From NCBI RefSeq assembly GCF_002873455.1, contig NZ_MCUN01000010.1, positions 248,001 to 312,000 of the forward strand: a DNA stretch of 64,000 bases. Reading direction: 5' to 3'. Both the position numbers and the translations under genes were made by a program. The DNA comes from Vibrio splendidus (lineage in GTDB: Bacteria; Pseudomonadota; Gammaproteobacteria; Enterobacterales; Vibrionaceae). The notes below the pieces were generated by a model. The model saw nothing but the letters and a program-made list of their open reading frames with translations. It was not told the DNA's origin and did not search any database. Below, piece after piece: positions 1-8,660 of the stretch (the stretch's first letter is position 1; each line of letters begins with the position of its first letter).

Positions 1-1
1 C

Positions 2-208
2 AAAGTCATCAACCAAGGCCAACTCGCCCTACTAACAAAAGCTGAATTATTGTCTTTAAATAGCCTAGAGGATTCAGGTGTGCTGATTTTTTCTGGTCAA
101 CCGATTAATGAGCCCGTTGTGCACTATGGTCCGTTTGTCATGAACTCGATGGAAGAAATTGAACAGACGATTCAGGACTACAACAACGGCGTTTTTGAGA
201 CTTACTGA
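2..208 (+). CDS. Pirin family protein, C-terminal end (partial)
   Basis: Reading frame 2 is open from the left edge of the window to a TGA at 206-208 and gives the last 68 residues of a protein. The segment contains FSGQPINEPVVHYGPFVMN followed by an EEIEQTIQDYNNGVFE tail, which is the C-terminal cupin signature of pirins (GxPLxEPVxxYGPFVMN). Pirins are bicupin metal-binding proteins with quercetinase or regulatory roles. The N-terminal cupin with the metal ligands lies outside the window, so activity cannot be judged. Confidence 0.85.
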   Translation, partial: KVINQGQLALLTKAELLSLNSLEDSGVLIFSGQPINEPVVHYGPFVMNSMEEIEQTIQDYNNGVFETY

Positions 209-234
209 TTTACAGATGTCTGGCTTTGAGTTTT

Positions 235-285
235 GGGCTTTGGGCTTTGGGCTTTGGGCTTTAAAGATTGAAGATTGAAGATTGA
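235..285. repeat. Two adjacent 7-bp tandem repeats
   Basis: GGGCTTT occurs four times (235-262), followed by AGATTGA three times (265-285). The tract lies just after the pirin stop codon and codes for nothing visible. It belongs to a set of short tandem repeats seen across the window. Confidence 0.9.
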
Positions 286-379
286 AGAGATTTTGCAACA
301 AACAACGAATTTTGGTCGTCCATTTGATGACTGTAAAAACAAGTGACACTATCCACTGCCGGTTACTATCACTTATTTA

Positions 380-406
380 ACCACGCTCTTAGAGCGTGGT
401 TTTTTT
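380..406 (+). terminator. Rho-independent terminator after the pirin gene
   Basis: ACCACGCTC and its complement (G)AGCGTGGT form a stem around a short TTA-type loop, followed by seven T. It lies between the pirin gene and the convergent ppnP, so it probably ends pirin transcription. Confidence 0.85.
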
Positions 407-456
407 CTATTAAATCAGAGACAAACGATACCCTAATTGAACGAATTTAGACCTGG

Positions 457-738
457 TTATAAGTACTCACACAGGTAAGCTGTCGCTTCTTTTACTTGCA
501 GGTCGAATGAAGAGTCACCCGCAACGTCAAAAGACTCACCAGATTGATATGTCGTCCAATCGTCATCACCAACACGCTTTACAATCAAAGCACCTTTAAC
601 AACGGTCATCTTTTCTGGAGCCGCAGTACCAAACGTATATTCACCAGCGGCCATCACACCAACACTCACGTCCGCACCAGATTGGTTAAACGCTAACGAC
701 TTAACGCCACCTTCAAAGTATGTGTTTTCTTTAATCAT
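457..738 (-). CDS. ppnP: Pyrimidine/purine nucleoside phosphorylase PpnP
   Basis: The 93-residue protein matches the PpnP (YaiE, former DUF1255) family in length and pattern: an early FEGGVKSL segment, a central GVMAAGEYTFGT-PE-MTVVKGAL cupin strand set and a final YLCEYL. PpnP is a small cytosolic cupin that phosphorolyses purine and pyrimidine nucleosides to base and ribose-1-phosphate. The ATG is preceded by AAGGAAG at normal spacing. It stands alone, convergent with the pirin gene and divergent from the DUF2850 gene. No missing residue or truncation is seen. Confidence 0.9.
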   Translation of the reverse strand: MIKENTYFEGGVKSLAFNQSGADVSVGVMAAGEYTFGTAAPEKMTVVKGALIVKRVGDDDWTTYQSGESFDVAGDSSFDLQVKEATAYLCEYL

Positions 739-1044
739 TGTACTTCCTTGTTATCTCAAAATTGCAATTATTGGGCTCAACGAATAAGCCTTTGCGTGAA
801 TCTAAGTAATAATTGTTTTAACCAATTCGAGACTGTCCTACAAGAAATAAATACGCATAGCTTAGGCATTTCTGGAATTCATTTTCATTGATAGCGTAAA
901 TACTGAAGAGTAAGGCTAAAACCGCCAACGCAACCAAATTTATTGGAACATTCGATCCTGCTTCTAACTCTTATAACAATTTTTGCAAACTAAGGTCTTA
1001 GTTAATAGAATCTAAAACAATATCAGTGGAAAAATGAAGAGATA
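739..1044. other. Intergenic: divergent promoters of ppnP and DUF2850 gene
   Basis: This 306-bp AT-rich gap lies between two divergently read genes and must hold both promoters. No strong operator, hairpin or small gene was recognised. Confidence 0.5.
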
Positions 1045-1509
1045 ATGGCAAAAAAGCCGACTAAAAGCAGAGATATATTTGCCAACTCGTTACTCTACAG
1101 CTTTCTATTAGCTGGCTTTATGATTGCCCTCGCCGCAGGCTATTTTGCTTACCAAGCCCACCAACAATCTGTCAGCCCAAGCAATGTCTACGGCACATGG
1201 ATAGAGATTGCAGCGCCACCTTACAATACTGATACCCTGACACTTTCAGATAATGGTGTGATGATGAATCATCGCCTCATTGCTACCTCGTTTGATTTTG
1301 ATGGCAAGATTGTCACAATCAATACAGGTTCCGGGGCAACGATTTACACCATAAGTGGCACTTATGATTCACCTCGCTTAAAGCGACTGGCGCCAAGTGT
1401 GCCATCTCAGCAATTCATCAAAGAAGGCTTCGAAGATACCGCGACGGGTGATACCCACAGTGTGATGCAACAAAGACGCGCTTCCTTAGCTGAGCAATTC
1501 AAAAAATGA
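1045..1509 (+). CDS. DUF2850 membrane-anchored protein
   Basis: This 154-residue protein has one hydrophobic segment at about residues 16-38 and then a soluble domain with the pattern NVYGTWIEIAAPPYNTDTL and SFDFDGKIVTINTG. That pattern is typical of the Vibrio DUF2850 family. The basic N-terminus (MAKKPTKSR) before the membrane segment suggests an N-in topology with the domain in the periplasm. Function is unknown. It is monocistronic, between ppnP and chiA, with no sign of co-regulation with the chitinase. Confidence 0.75.
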   Translation: MAKKPTKSRDIFANSLLYSFLLAGFMIALAAGYFAYQAHQQSVSPSNVYGTWIEIAAPPYNTDTLTLSDNGVMMNHRLIATSFDFDGKIVTINTGSGATIYTISGTYDSPRLKRLAPSVPSQQFIKEGFEDTATGDTHSVMQQRRASLAEQFKK

Positions 1510-1921
1510 CCTCTCCTCTGTCTTCTCAATAAAAGCATTCTCTGCAGCTCTACCCTTTATATTTCCTTATCGATCTGCCCCACTCATCCAATACACTTAG
1601 CTTTGTGATACTGCTTCAATTCACGATATTTTCTTATCGTTTGTCGCACCTTTTCATAACTTCATGTCGTGGATTTTCACTTATGAGATTTTACTTCTGA
1701 ATGATGTTTTATTTTATAAAACATGGACTCAGCCTCTCACTCATTAAGCAACAGAATTGTAACGAAATACTATTTTTTAGTTGTCCATCGAAAACGGATT
1801 TATTTTCAGTTATAAAATTAAAACTCTCTCGAATACTGACTGGGAAGCTCCTTCAAAACTGACTGGAGCCGTTTATGGGGCCATTTGGTTCTCGTAACCT
1901 TCAAGGAATGAGAGAAAAAGT
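1510..1921. other. Intergenic: long leader region of chiA
   Basis: This 412-bp AT-rich region upstream of chiA contains a perfect inverted repeat (listed separately) and GAATGAGAGAAAAAG just before the start codon as ribosome-binding region. No small gene was recognised. The length fits a regulated promoter. Confidence 0.5.
1704..1724. promoter_or_regulatory. Perfect inverted repeat upstream of chiA
   Basis: ATGTTTTAT-TTT-ATAAAACAT has two perfect 9-bp arms around a 3-bp centre. It lies about 200 bp before the chiA start and has no T-run of its own. It could be an operator for a chitin-responsive regulator or only an AT-rich palindrome. Confidence 0.4.
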
Positions 1922-4456
1922 ATGATTCGTATAAATACCTGTGCGGCGAGCATTGCTCTAGCGCTATCTGGCACAGCATTAGCTGCTCCAACAGCACCTA
2001 GCATCGACATGTACGGTTCCAACAACCTGCAGTTTTCGAAAATTGAACTCGCGATGGAAACAACGTCTGGCTACAACCAGATGGTTAAATACCACGACAA
2101 AGCAAAGGTCGATGTTAAATTCAACCAATGGAGTGGAACGTCAGGAAACACGTATAACATCTACTTTGATGGCGTTAAAATTGCTACAGGCCCAATCACT
2201 GGCAGCCAAACCACGGCTTCATTCGAATACGGCCAAGGCGGCTTGTTTCAGATGGAAATCGAAGCATGTGATGAAACAGGCTGTAGCAAGAGTGCACCCG
2301 CTCAGATCACAATCGCCGATACCGATGGCTCACACTTAGCACCACTTGCGATGAATGTTGACCCGAACAACAAGTCATACAACACTGACCCAAACACGGT
2401 AGTAGGTACTTACTTTGTTGAGTGGGGCATTTACGGTCGTGATTACACGGTTGATAACCTACCCGCTGACAACTTGACCCATATCCTTTATGGCTTCATC
2501 CCAATTTGTGGTCCTAATGAATCAGTGAAATCAGTAGGCGGTAACAGCTACAACGCACTAATGACGGCATGTCAGGGTGTTAACGATTACGAAGTGGTCA
2601 TTCATGACCCTTGGGCGGCTTTCCAGAAGAGTTTCCCTCAAGCAGGTCACGAATACAGCTCACCTATCAAGGGTAACTACGCAATGATGATGGCGCTGAA
2701 ACAGCGCAATCCAGATCTAAAAATCATCCCATCAATTGGTGGTTGGACACTGTCTGACCCGTTCTTCGATTTCACTACAAAAGCGAACCGCGACACGTTC
2801 GTTGCATCGGTTAAGAAATTCCTTAGCACATGGAAATTCTACGACGGTGTCGATATTGACTGGGAATTCCCTGGTGGAGGCGGTGCTGCTCCCGATCTTG
2901 GTGACCCTGTGAATGACGGCCCTGCTTACATTGCATTGATGGCAGAACTGCGCGCTATGCTTGATCAACTAGAAGCGGAAAACGGTCGCACTTACGAGCT
3001 AACTTCTGCGATTGGCGTTGGTCATGACAAGATTGAAGACGTGAACTACGGCGATGCTATCCAATACATGGATTACATCTTCGCAATGACTTATGACTTC
3101 TACGGCGGTTGGAACAACGTGTTAGGTCACCAAACAGCACTCAACTGCGGTAACTTCATGCGCCCTGGTCAATGTGATGGCACAGGCCTTGATGAAAATG
3201 GCGAACAGTACACTGGCCCCGCTTACACCACTGACAACGGCATCCAATTGCTGCTTGAACAAGGTGTTCCAGCGAACAAACTCGTTGTTGGTACAGCAAT
3301 GTACGGTCGTGGTTGGGAAGGCGTATTACCTTCATCACTCACGGATCCTACCGATCCTATGACGGGTGTGGGTAACGGCAAGCTTAAAGGCAGCACAGCA
3401 CAAGGTGTTTGGGAAGACGGCGTTATTGACTACAAAGGCATTAAAGCAAACATGCTTGGTGCGAATAACCAAGGCATCAACGGCTTTGAATATGGCTACG
3501 ACGAAATGGCAGAAGCGCCTTACGTTTGGAACCGTACTTCAGGCAAGTTGATCACATTTGATGATGACCGCTCAGTGAAAGCAAAAGGCGCGTACGTTCG
3601 TAGTCTTGGCCTTGCGGGTCTATTCTCTTGGGAAATTGATGCGGATAACGGCGATATCCTAAATGCGATGCATGAAGGTCTAGCAGGTGGAACTACTGAC
3701 CCTGTAAACCGTAAACCAACCGCAGCTGCGGGTGCCGACCAATCAGTTGAAGGCCCAGCTTCTGTTTCTCTAGACGGTAGCGCTTCAAAAGACAGCGACG
3801 GCACGATTGCAAGCTACGCTTGGTCACAAGTAAGCGGAACAGCCGTAACTCTGGCCAACGCGAATGCTGCAGTTGCAAGCTTCGATGTGGTTGAAGTCGC
3901 TCAACAAGAAGTACTCACGTTCAGCCTAACGGTAACTGACAACGAAGGTGCTACTGCAACTGACACCGTTGTTGTAACGGTAACTCCTAAAGACACAGGC
4001 CCAGTCAATACAGCACCAGTTGCTGTGGTTACGGCTCCGGCTGAAGTGAATACGGGTGATGTAGTGGTGGTTGATGCTTCGTCTTCGAGCGATGCTGACC
4101 AAGACACATTGACCTTCACGTGGGATGTACCTGCTGGTATTGATGCAACGGTTCAAGGTTCTTCAGTAAGCTTTGTGGCTGCGGAATACACGCAAGACAC
4201 GGTACTGAACTTCTCTGTGACAGTGAGTGATGGTACAGATACATCGGTAGCGGCTATGTCGGTTAAAGTCCTAAAGAAAACCACAGGCGGCGGTACGTGT
4301 ACTAACGCTTGGGATTCAAGTGCGGTCTACACTGGCGGCGACCAAGTGACTCAAGGTGGTAAGGTTTGGGAAGCGAAATGGTGGACAACTGGTGAAGATC
4401 CAACAACGACAGGCCAATGGGGCGTGTGGAAAGAGATCGGTCCTGCAAGCTGCTAA
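1922..4456 (+). CDS. chiA: Secreted chitinase A, GH18 with chitin-binding module
   Basis: This 844-residue secreted endochitinase has a signal peptide (residues 1-21, cut after TALAA), a ChitinaseA N-terminal fibronectin-like domain (about 22-135), a GH18 barrel (about 158-590), two PKD/Ig-like modules (about 597-690 and 695-785) and a C-terminal CBM5/12 domain (about 792-844). The catalytic DxxDxDxE motif is intact, with D311, D313 and E315; E315 is the same number as the known catalytic acid of V. harveyi ChiA. SIGGW and MTYDFYGGW, the other GH18 signatures, are present. It hydrolyses chitin outside the cell, and the products would feed GlcNAc uptake (nagE-type gene near 54.4 kb) and nagB (23.8 kb). 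It is a single gene ending at a strong terminator. Confidence 0.96.
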   Translation: MIRINTCAASIALALSGTALAAPTAPSIDMYGSNNLQFSKIELAMETTSGYNQMVKYHDKAKVDVKFNQWSGTSGNTYNIYFDGVKIATGPITGSQTTASFEYGQGGLFQMEIEACDETGCSKSAPAQITIADTDGSHLAPLAMNVDPNNKSYNTDPNTVVGTYFVEWGIYGRDYTVDNLPADNLTHILYGFIPICGPNESVKSVGGNSYNALMTACQGVNDYEVVIHDPWAAFQKSFPQAGHEYSSPIKGNYAMMMALKQRNPDLKIIPSIGGWTLSDPFFDFTTKANRDTFVASVKKFLSTWKFYDGVDIDWEFPGGGGAAPDLGDPVNDGPAYIALMAELRAMLDQLEAENGRTYELTSAIGVGHDKIEDVNYGDAIQYMDYIFAMTYDFYGGWNNVLGHQTALNCGNFMRPGQCDGTGLDENGEQYTGPAYTTDNGIQLLLEQGVPANKLVVGTAMYGRGWEGVLPSSLTDPTDPMTGVGNGKLKGSTAQGVWEDGVIDYKGIKANMLGANNQGINGFEYGYDEMAEAPYVWNRTSGKLITFDDDRSVKAKGAYVRSLGLAGLFSWEIDADNGDILNAMHEGLAGGTTDPVNRKPTAAAGADQSVEGPASVSLDGSASKDSDGTIASYAWSQVSGTAVTLANANAAVASFDVVEVAQQEVLTFSLTVTDNEGATATDTVVVTVTPKDTGPVNTAPVAVVTAPAEVNTGDVVVVDASSSSDADQDTLTFTWDVPAGIDATVQGSSVSFVAAEYTQDTVLNFSVTVSDGTDTSVAAMSVKVLKKTTGGGTCTNAWDSSAVYTGGDQVTQGGKVWEAKWWTTGEDPTTTGQWGVWKEIGPASC

Positions 4457-4510
4457 CTAAAAATAGTGCTTAGTTAAATACTGACTAAGCATCAACTAAA
4501 TCCCTAAAAC

Positions 4511-4545
4511 AAAGGCCAATCAGACAATGTCTGGTTGGCCTTTTA
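4511..4545 (+). terminator. Terminator after chiA
   Basis: AAAGGCCAATCAGAC and GTCTGGTTGGCCTTT form a 15-bp stem (one G-T pair) with a 3-nt loop, followed by TTTTATTTAT. It lies between convergent genes, and the A-rich left flank could let it serve the hydrolase gene on the other strand. Confidence 0.9.
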
Positions 4546-4612
4546 TTTATGTTTCTGAGTTTTGAGCTTACGATCTTTTTACTGAAGGTTTTTTCAAGTA
4601 CGTTAGTTGGGC

Positions 4613-5461
4613 TTAGCCAATTAAGTTATCAAAACTCTCAAACACTTGTGGGCACTTCATCACTCGCCCGTGACCTTGGCCTTGAGTCGCAATCAAGGTA
4701 ACGCGACCCATTTCATTAGCGGCACGCTGAGACACATCAAACTTAGTAAACTTGTCTTGCTCATCATGAACAATGATCGTTTGAGACTCACGAAGCGCCA
4801 GTTTTCCATAAGGATCGACAGACTGAATTGGGTAGTTAAACTGCTCTTCCACTTCGCCGACTACCGCCTCAAACAGCTTCATTGAGTAACCCGAACGAGC
4901 CACACTGCCAAATAGGTTTTCTAGATAATCCAACACAGGTGCAATGAGCAATAACGGCTTGTTTTCCAATTTAACGTGCTTACACTCCAACGCAGAAGCG
5001 GTACCCATGCTGTGACCGACCAAGCCTGCCACTTCACCAACCGAATCTAGGATTGCCTCTAAACCGTTCACAAACGCAGGAATATGACCATGTACGCCAT
5101 CACTGCCACCATGAGCAGGATGGTCGTAAGCCATTGCAGTAAAGCCTTTAGCTGCGATGTGTTCCATCAAAGGGAAGAACTGACTCGCCGTACCAGACCA
5201 ACCATGAGTCAGAAGCCAAACGGGACCAGTACCCAAAGAGTAAGTTTTCAAAACACCATCTCGGCCTTTGATTTCACTTTTAATTAAACCTTGTGGATCG
5301 GCATTTTTTTGCTCGGTACGCATCGGAGTGAGCAGCAGCTTACGTGCTGTTTTCTTCGCATGACTTGGCGCTAAAATGTAATGCAAATTGGTTGTAGCGC
5401 CAATTAAGCTGCGCTTGAAGCTAAATTTATTCGATGTATTGAAATAGATTTTGTCACTCAT
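4613..5461 (-). CDS. Alpha/beta hydrolase
   Basis: This 282-residue alpha/beta-hydrolase-fold protein shows the oxyanion segment LLTHGWSGTASQF (residues about 84-95), the nucleophile elbow GLVGHSMG with Ser151, and a late acid/His region (HDEQDKF and GHGRVM). No signal peptide is seen, so it is probably cytosolic. Substrate is unknown. The start at 5461 was chosen because AAGGAACGGTCATG places a ribosome site correctly; an in-frame ATG 24 bases upstream lacks one. It is transcribed away from chiA and lies downstream of the tetR gene on the same strand with a 200-bp gap, so it may be a target of that regulator. Confidence 0.85.
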   Translation of the reverse strand: MSDKIYFNTSNKFSFKRSLIGATTNLHYILAPSHAKKTARKLLLTPMRTEQKNADPQGLIKSEIKGRDGVLKTYSLGTGPVWLLTHGWSGTASQFFPLMEHIAAKGFTAMAYDHPAHGGSDGVHGHIPAFVNGLEAILDSVGEVAGLVGHSMGTASALECKHVKLENKPLLLIAPVLDYLENLFGSVARSGYSMKLFEAVVGEVEEQFNYPIQSVDPYGKLALRESQTIIVHDEQDKFTKFDVSQRAANEMGRVTLIATQGQGHGRVMKCPQVFESFDNLIG

Positions 5462-5661
5462 GACCGTTCCTTGTATCGCCATCATTATTGGCGGATCGAG
5501 CTCGGCCCTAAAAATCGAACGACCGTGCTATTTGTTAATGTAAAAAATGGCGCTGTTGCTACTTATAAAAGTTAATCGTAGCTTTCCGCCATTTCTCTTA
5601 AAATTATTGGTCACTCAGACCTAAGTTAAGTTAACTAAGAAATGCTCCGCTTAAAAACGAA

Positions 5662-6255
5662 TTAAGTGACTTTCCAACTGGCAACCAAGCGCTCGACACC
5701 ACTCCAGAAGTGAGTGTGGCTCGCTTGCTGCCCTCGCAAGGAGTAAAACAAGTTCGCACTTAAGTAGAGACCGTACAACTCGAAGGTTGCCTGTTTCGGG
5801 TCTAAATCGGCTCTGAATTGTTTGTTCTCAACCGCTTTTGCTACCTGAATCGTCAAGTAGTCAATCCACACTGAAATGGTTTTCTGCAGTGCCTTCTGAA
5901 TCACAGAGGTTTCGCTGCCTGCATCTTTCCAAGCGTCAATAAACATGCAGCTGCCTTGGAACGAGTGGTTCCAGCCCAGCCAGTTATCGAGCAGTTGCTT
6001 CAGCTTGGCTTCAATATCACCGTCGCCCAACTCTCTCGCCGGAATGATGACTCTTTCAGTGAATATGGCGTTGGAATATTCGAGTACAGAGAGTTGCAGG
6101 TTCTCTTTAGAGTTGAAGTGCGCAAACAATCCACTCTTAGACATACCACACTGCTTGGCTAATTCGCCAATCGTCAAACTCTCAAGACCATTCTCACTCG
6201 CAAGTGCAAATGCATGGCTCAAAATATACTCTTTGGTTATCTTTCCTTTGCTCAT
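5662..6255 (-). CDS. TetR family transcriptional regulator
   Basis: This 197-residue protein carries an N-terminal TetR helix-turn-helix (about residues 8-55) with the signature LTIGELAKQCGMSKSGLFAHF and then an all-helical ligand-binding half. It is divergent from the AEC transporter gene, with 160 bp between start codons that contain a TetR-like operator, so control of itself and the transporter is likely. The inducer is not predictable from sequence. Confidence 0.9.
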   Translation of the reverse strand: MSKGKITKEYILSHAFALASENGLESLTIGELAKQCGMSKSGLFAHFNSKENLQLSVLEYSNAIFTERVIIPARELGDGDIEAKLKQLLDNWLGWNHSFQGSCMFIDAWKDAGSETSVIQKALQKTISVWIDYLTIQVAKAVENKQFRADLDPKQATFELYGLYLSANLFYSLRGQQASHTHFWSGVERLVASWKVT

Positions 6256-6289
6256 TATTCACCAATAATAAAACTGATGCTTTATTTTT

Positions 6290-6303
6290 AGCACGTTCGT
6301 ACT
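6290..6303. promoter_or_regulatory. Candidate TetR operator
   Basis: AGCACGTTCGTACT is an imperfect palindrome of the form AGYACGWWCGTRCT, 35 bp upstream of the tetR start in the tetR/AEC-transporter divergent region. Placement and symmetry suit an autoregulatory TetR site. This is inference from pattern only. Confidence 0.45.
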
Positions 6304-6415
6304 TTTTTTCAAGTTTTTTACTTAACCCTTGGTATTCATTTTGTATTATCAAAGAATTGTGGAAAAATGCGACAGTATTCAAAGGAAATTGAAATCGACT
6401 AACAAAGGAAGAAAA

Positions 6416-7372
6416 ATGAACACACTTTGGGAACAGTTTGCGTTTTCGGCGTCAGTAACAGGCCCTATCTGTTTAATGTTGTTTCTTGGTGTGATGCTCA
6501 AACGAATCGGCTTGATCAATGATAATTTCATTGATGTCGCATCTAAGGTCGTATTTCAAGTCACCTTACCTGCGATGCTATTTCTGAGTATTGTTCAATC
6601 GAATCATAACTTTTCAGCCAGTAGCACGTTAGTGGCGTTTGGCGTCATCGCTAATTTTGTCTTTTTCTTGTTTGCTATTTTCTCGACCAAGTTGGTATTT
6701 AGAGGCTCGAAAGATCAAGGTGTGATTATCCAGGGTGGATTCCGCGCTAATACCGCGATCATTGGCCTCGCCTATGTGGCGAATATCTATGGCAATCAAG
6801 GCGTGGCATTGGCTGCTATCTATGTCGCATCCCTAACCGTGCTGTATAACATTCAAGCCGTGATTGCACTGACACCCAAAGGCGAAGACACCGGCACGAA
6901 AGCCATAAAAGTCATAGCCAAGTCGATCACCAAAAACCCATTGATCATCGCTATTTTCTTAGCGGTCGTCTTCTATGCACTTTCAATTCCGATTCCAAAA
7001 ATGGTAACCGATGCTGGGCAATACTTTGCCAACATGACGTTGCCTTTGGCTCTTCTCTGTACTGGCGGGTCGCTGGATATTAGCTCGCTCAAGCAAGAAA
7101 AGTTGTCGACGTGGTTCGCCTCTAGCTACAAGCTAATTGCCTCACCTTTACTGATTACATTGGCTGCTGGGTACTTGGGGTTTGAAGGACTCGATCTCGG
7201 GCTTATCTTCTTGATGAGCGCTGCACCAACGGCAGCAGCGAGCTATGTTATGGCTCGTGCAATGGGAGGAAATTCAACCCTAGCGGCTAACATCATCGCA
7301 CTCACGACCGTTGTTTCTCTTATCACTTGCACACTCGGTATTTTTGCACTCACCGCAATGGGTTTAATATAG
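6416..7372 (+). CDS. AEC family (auxin efflux carrier-type) transporter
   Basis: This 318-residue membrane protein has about ten hydrophobic segments in two five-helix halves, as in the Mem_trans/AEC family (for example MdcF-like malonate carriers). Typical features are the N-terminal FLGVMLKRIGLI segment and a C-terminal SAAPTAAASYVMARAMGGN segment. It sits in the inner membrane; the substrate is probably an organic acid or small metabolite, but this cannot be read from sequence. The ATG at 6416 follows AAAGGAAG; the upstream in-frame ATG at 6329 lies in the tetR operator region and is not used here. Confidence 0.88.
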   Translation: MNTLWEQFAFSASVTGPICLMLFLGVMLKRIGLINDNFIDVASKVVFQVTLPAMLFLSIVQSNHNFSASSTLVAFGVIANFVFFLFAIFSTKLVFRGSKDQGVIIQGGFRANTAIIGLAYVANIYGNQGVALAAIYVASLTVLYNIQAVIALTPKGEDTGTKAIKVIAKSITKNPLIIAIFLAVVFYALSIPIPKMVTDAGQYFANMTLPLALLCTGGSLDISSLKQEKLSTWFASSYKLIASPLLITLAAGYLGFEGLDLGLIFLMSAAPTAAASYVMARAMGGNSTLAANIIALTTVVSLITCTLGIFALTAMGLI

Positions 7373-7495
7373 CTGCGACAGGCTTCAAAAAACCGACACA
7401 AGCCCTGAAATAACGGTCATAAGCCTTGATTTAGGACTAACTAGTTGGGCATAAAGGCTGCTAGATTTCGTAAAAATTTTACTAAGAGATCTGAT

Positions 7496-8536
7496 ATGTC
7501 TTCCGTTCAACATACGCCTTCACAACACATCGCCAGTATCGAGTTAGGCCGAGTGATTGCTATATTGGCGATCATTGGTCTACACGGCCAAATGGCACTC
7601 ACTTATTGGCAAATAGATGAAGTGCCTTGGATCGGTTATGTGCTCAACCAAACTGCTCGCTTCGCCGTGCCTCTGTTCTTCCTGATTTCTGGTTATCTTA
7701 TTCAACCTAAGTTGGCTGCATCGCCATGGGAAACCGTCCTTAACTACTCTAAACCACTGCTTAAAGTTTGGTTGGCATGGAGCATCATTTGCTTAGTGAT
7801 GCCATTCAATCTCGCGAAGGTAGGAGAGTTTGGCTATCTAGGTGAGCGCGAAGGCTATTGGGGTTTCTTAATGAGCACTCCTCTTAACTCATTCTTAGAG
7901 GGAGGTCTGGTGCATTTGTGGTTCATTCCAGCCCTTGTTTGCGCAGTGTTGATCATCGCTTTATTGGTTGAGTTGAAGCTCACCAAGCTTCTATTACCGA
8001 TCGCTATTGCACTCTATGGCTATGGTGTTTTGGCAGGAAGCTACGCTACGCTGACCGGATTGGAAGCCCCCTTCTTCACGCGTAACGGCCCGTTCTTTAG
8101 CACTCTGCTCGTTACCGCTGGTTTTCTAATTCGCCAACATCAACGGAAAGTGTCCTCAGCCAAGGCATTAGGCTTACTCGCGGTGGGAATGATCATTCAT
8201 TTCACAGAAGCCGCATGGTTAACCCAATTTGATATCGCCTTTAATATTCACGATTTCTTGTTTGGTACAGCTTTGTGGGGGATTGGTGTGTTCATGTGGC
8301 TTTTAGCTAATCCAAACATCGGTGATTATGCGTGGGTTCGCGCCATTTCGAATCGCATGCTGGGTATCTACGTTTGCCACCTTTTGATCATTATTGTGCT
8401 GTTCAATGTTTGCGGAGTCTTGGGCATTACAGAATTGGCAAAAGACGTTACGGTATTTTTTGGCACCGTATTGTTGAGCTTCGGGTTGGTTGTTGGGATC
8501 GAAAAAACACCATTACGACGCGTGCTACTTCGTTAG
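7496..8536 (+). CDS. Acyltransferase 3 family membrane protein
   Basis: The protein (346 residues from the chosen ATG) has about ten transmembrane helices and the acyltransferase-3 signature: an early membrane helix RVIAILAIIGLHGQMA, in which His supplies the usual catalytic position, and RFAVPLFFLISGYLI. Such enzymes O-acetylate or succinylate surface sugars and other periplasmic or membrane substrates. The substrate is unknown, and no polysaccharide cluster is nearby. The start at 7496 is preceded by AAGAGA; an upstream TTG or GTG start cannot be ruled out. Confidence 0.85.
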   Translation: MSSVQHTPSQHIASIELGRVIAILAIIGLHGQMALTYWQIDEVPWIGYVLNQTARFAVPLFFLISGYLIQPKLAASPWETVLNYSKPLLKVWLAWSIICLVMPFNLAKVGEFGYLGEREGYWGFLMSTPLNSFLEGGLVHLWFIPALVCAVLIIALLVELKLTKLLLPIAIALYGYGVLAGSYATLTGLEAPFFTRNGPFFSTLLVTAGFLIRQHQRKVSSAKALGLLAVGMIIHFTEAAWLTQFDIAFNIHDFLFGTALWGIGVFMWLLANPNIGDYAWVRAISNRMLGIYVCHLLIIIVLFNVCGVLGITELAKDVTVFFGTVLLSFGLVVGIEKTPLRRVLLR

Positions 8537-8584
8537 TATTTGTGCCTAAAACCATCAGCTAAATCAGTTTTAAAGCGCAACAAA

Positions 8585-8622
8585 AAATAAAGGCAAGATA
8601 ACTTAATATCTTGCCTTTATTT
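8585..8622. terminator. Bidirectional terminator
   Basis: AAATAAAGGCAAGATA and TATCTTGCCTTTATTT form a perfect 16-bp stem with a 6-nt loop. It is A-rich on the left and T-rich on the right, between the convergent acyltransferase and PTPS-fold genes. Confidence 0.92.
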
Positions 8623-8660
8623 CATAATATTGGAACTGAGGTTATCTCACTCGTGAGGTG

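Noticed and set aside
74..349. 91-residue minus-strand ORF at the left edge
   Set aside because: It is antisense to the pirin 3' end and the 7-bp repeats; the Pro-Lys-Ala-Gln run is repeat translation.
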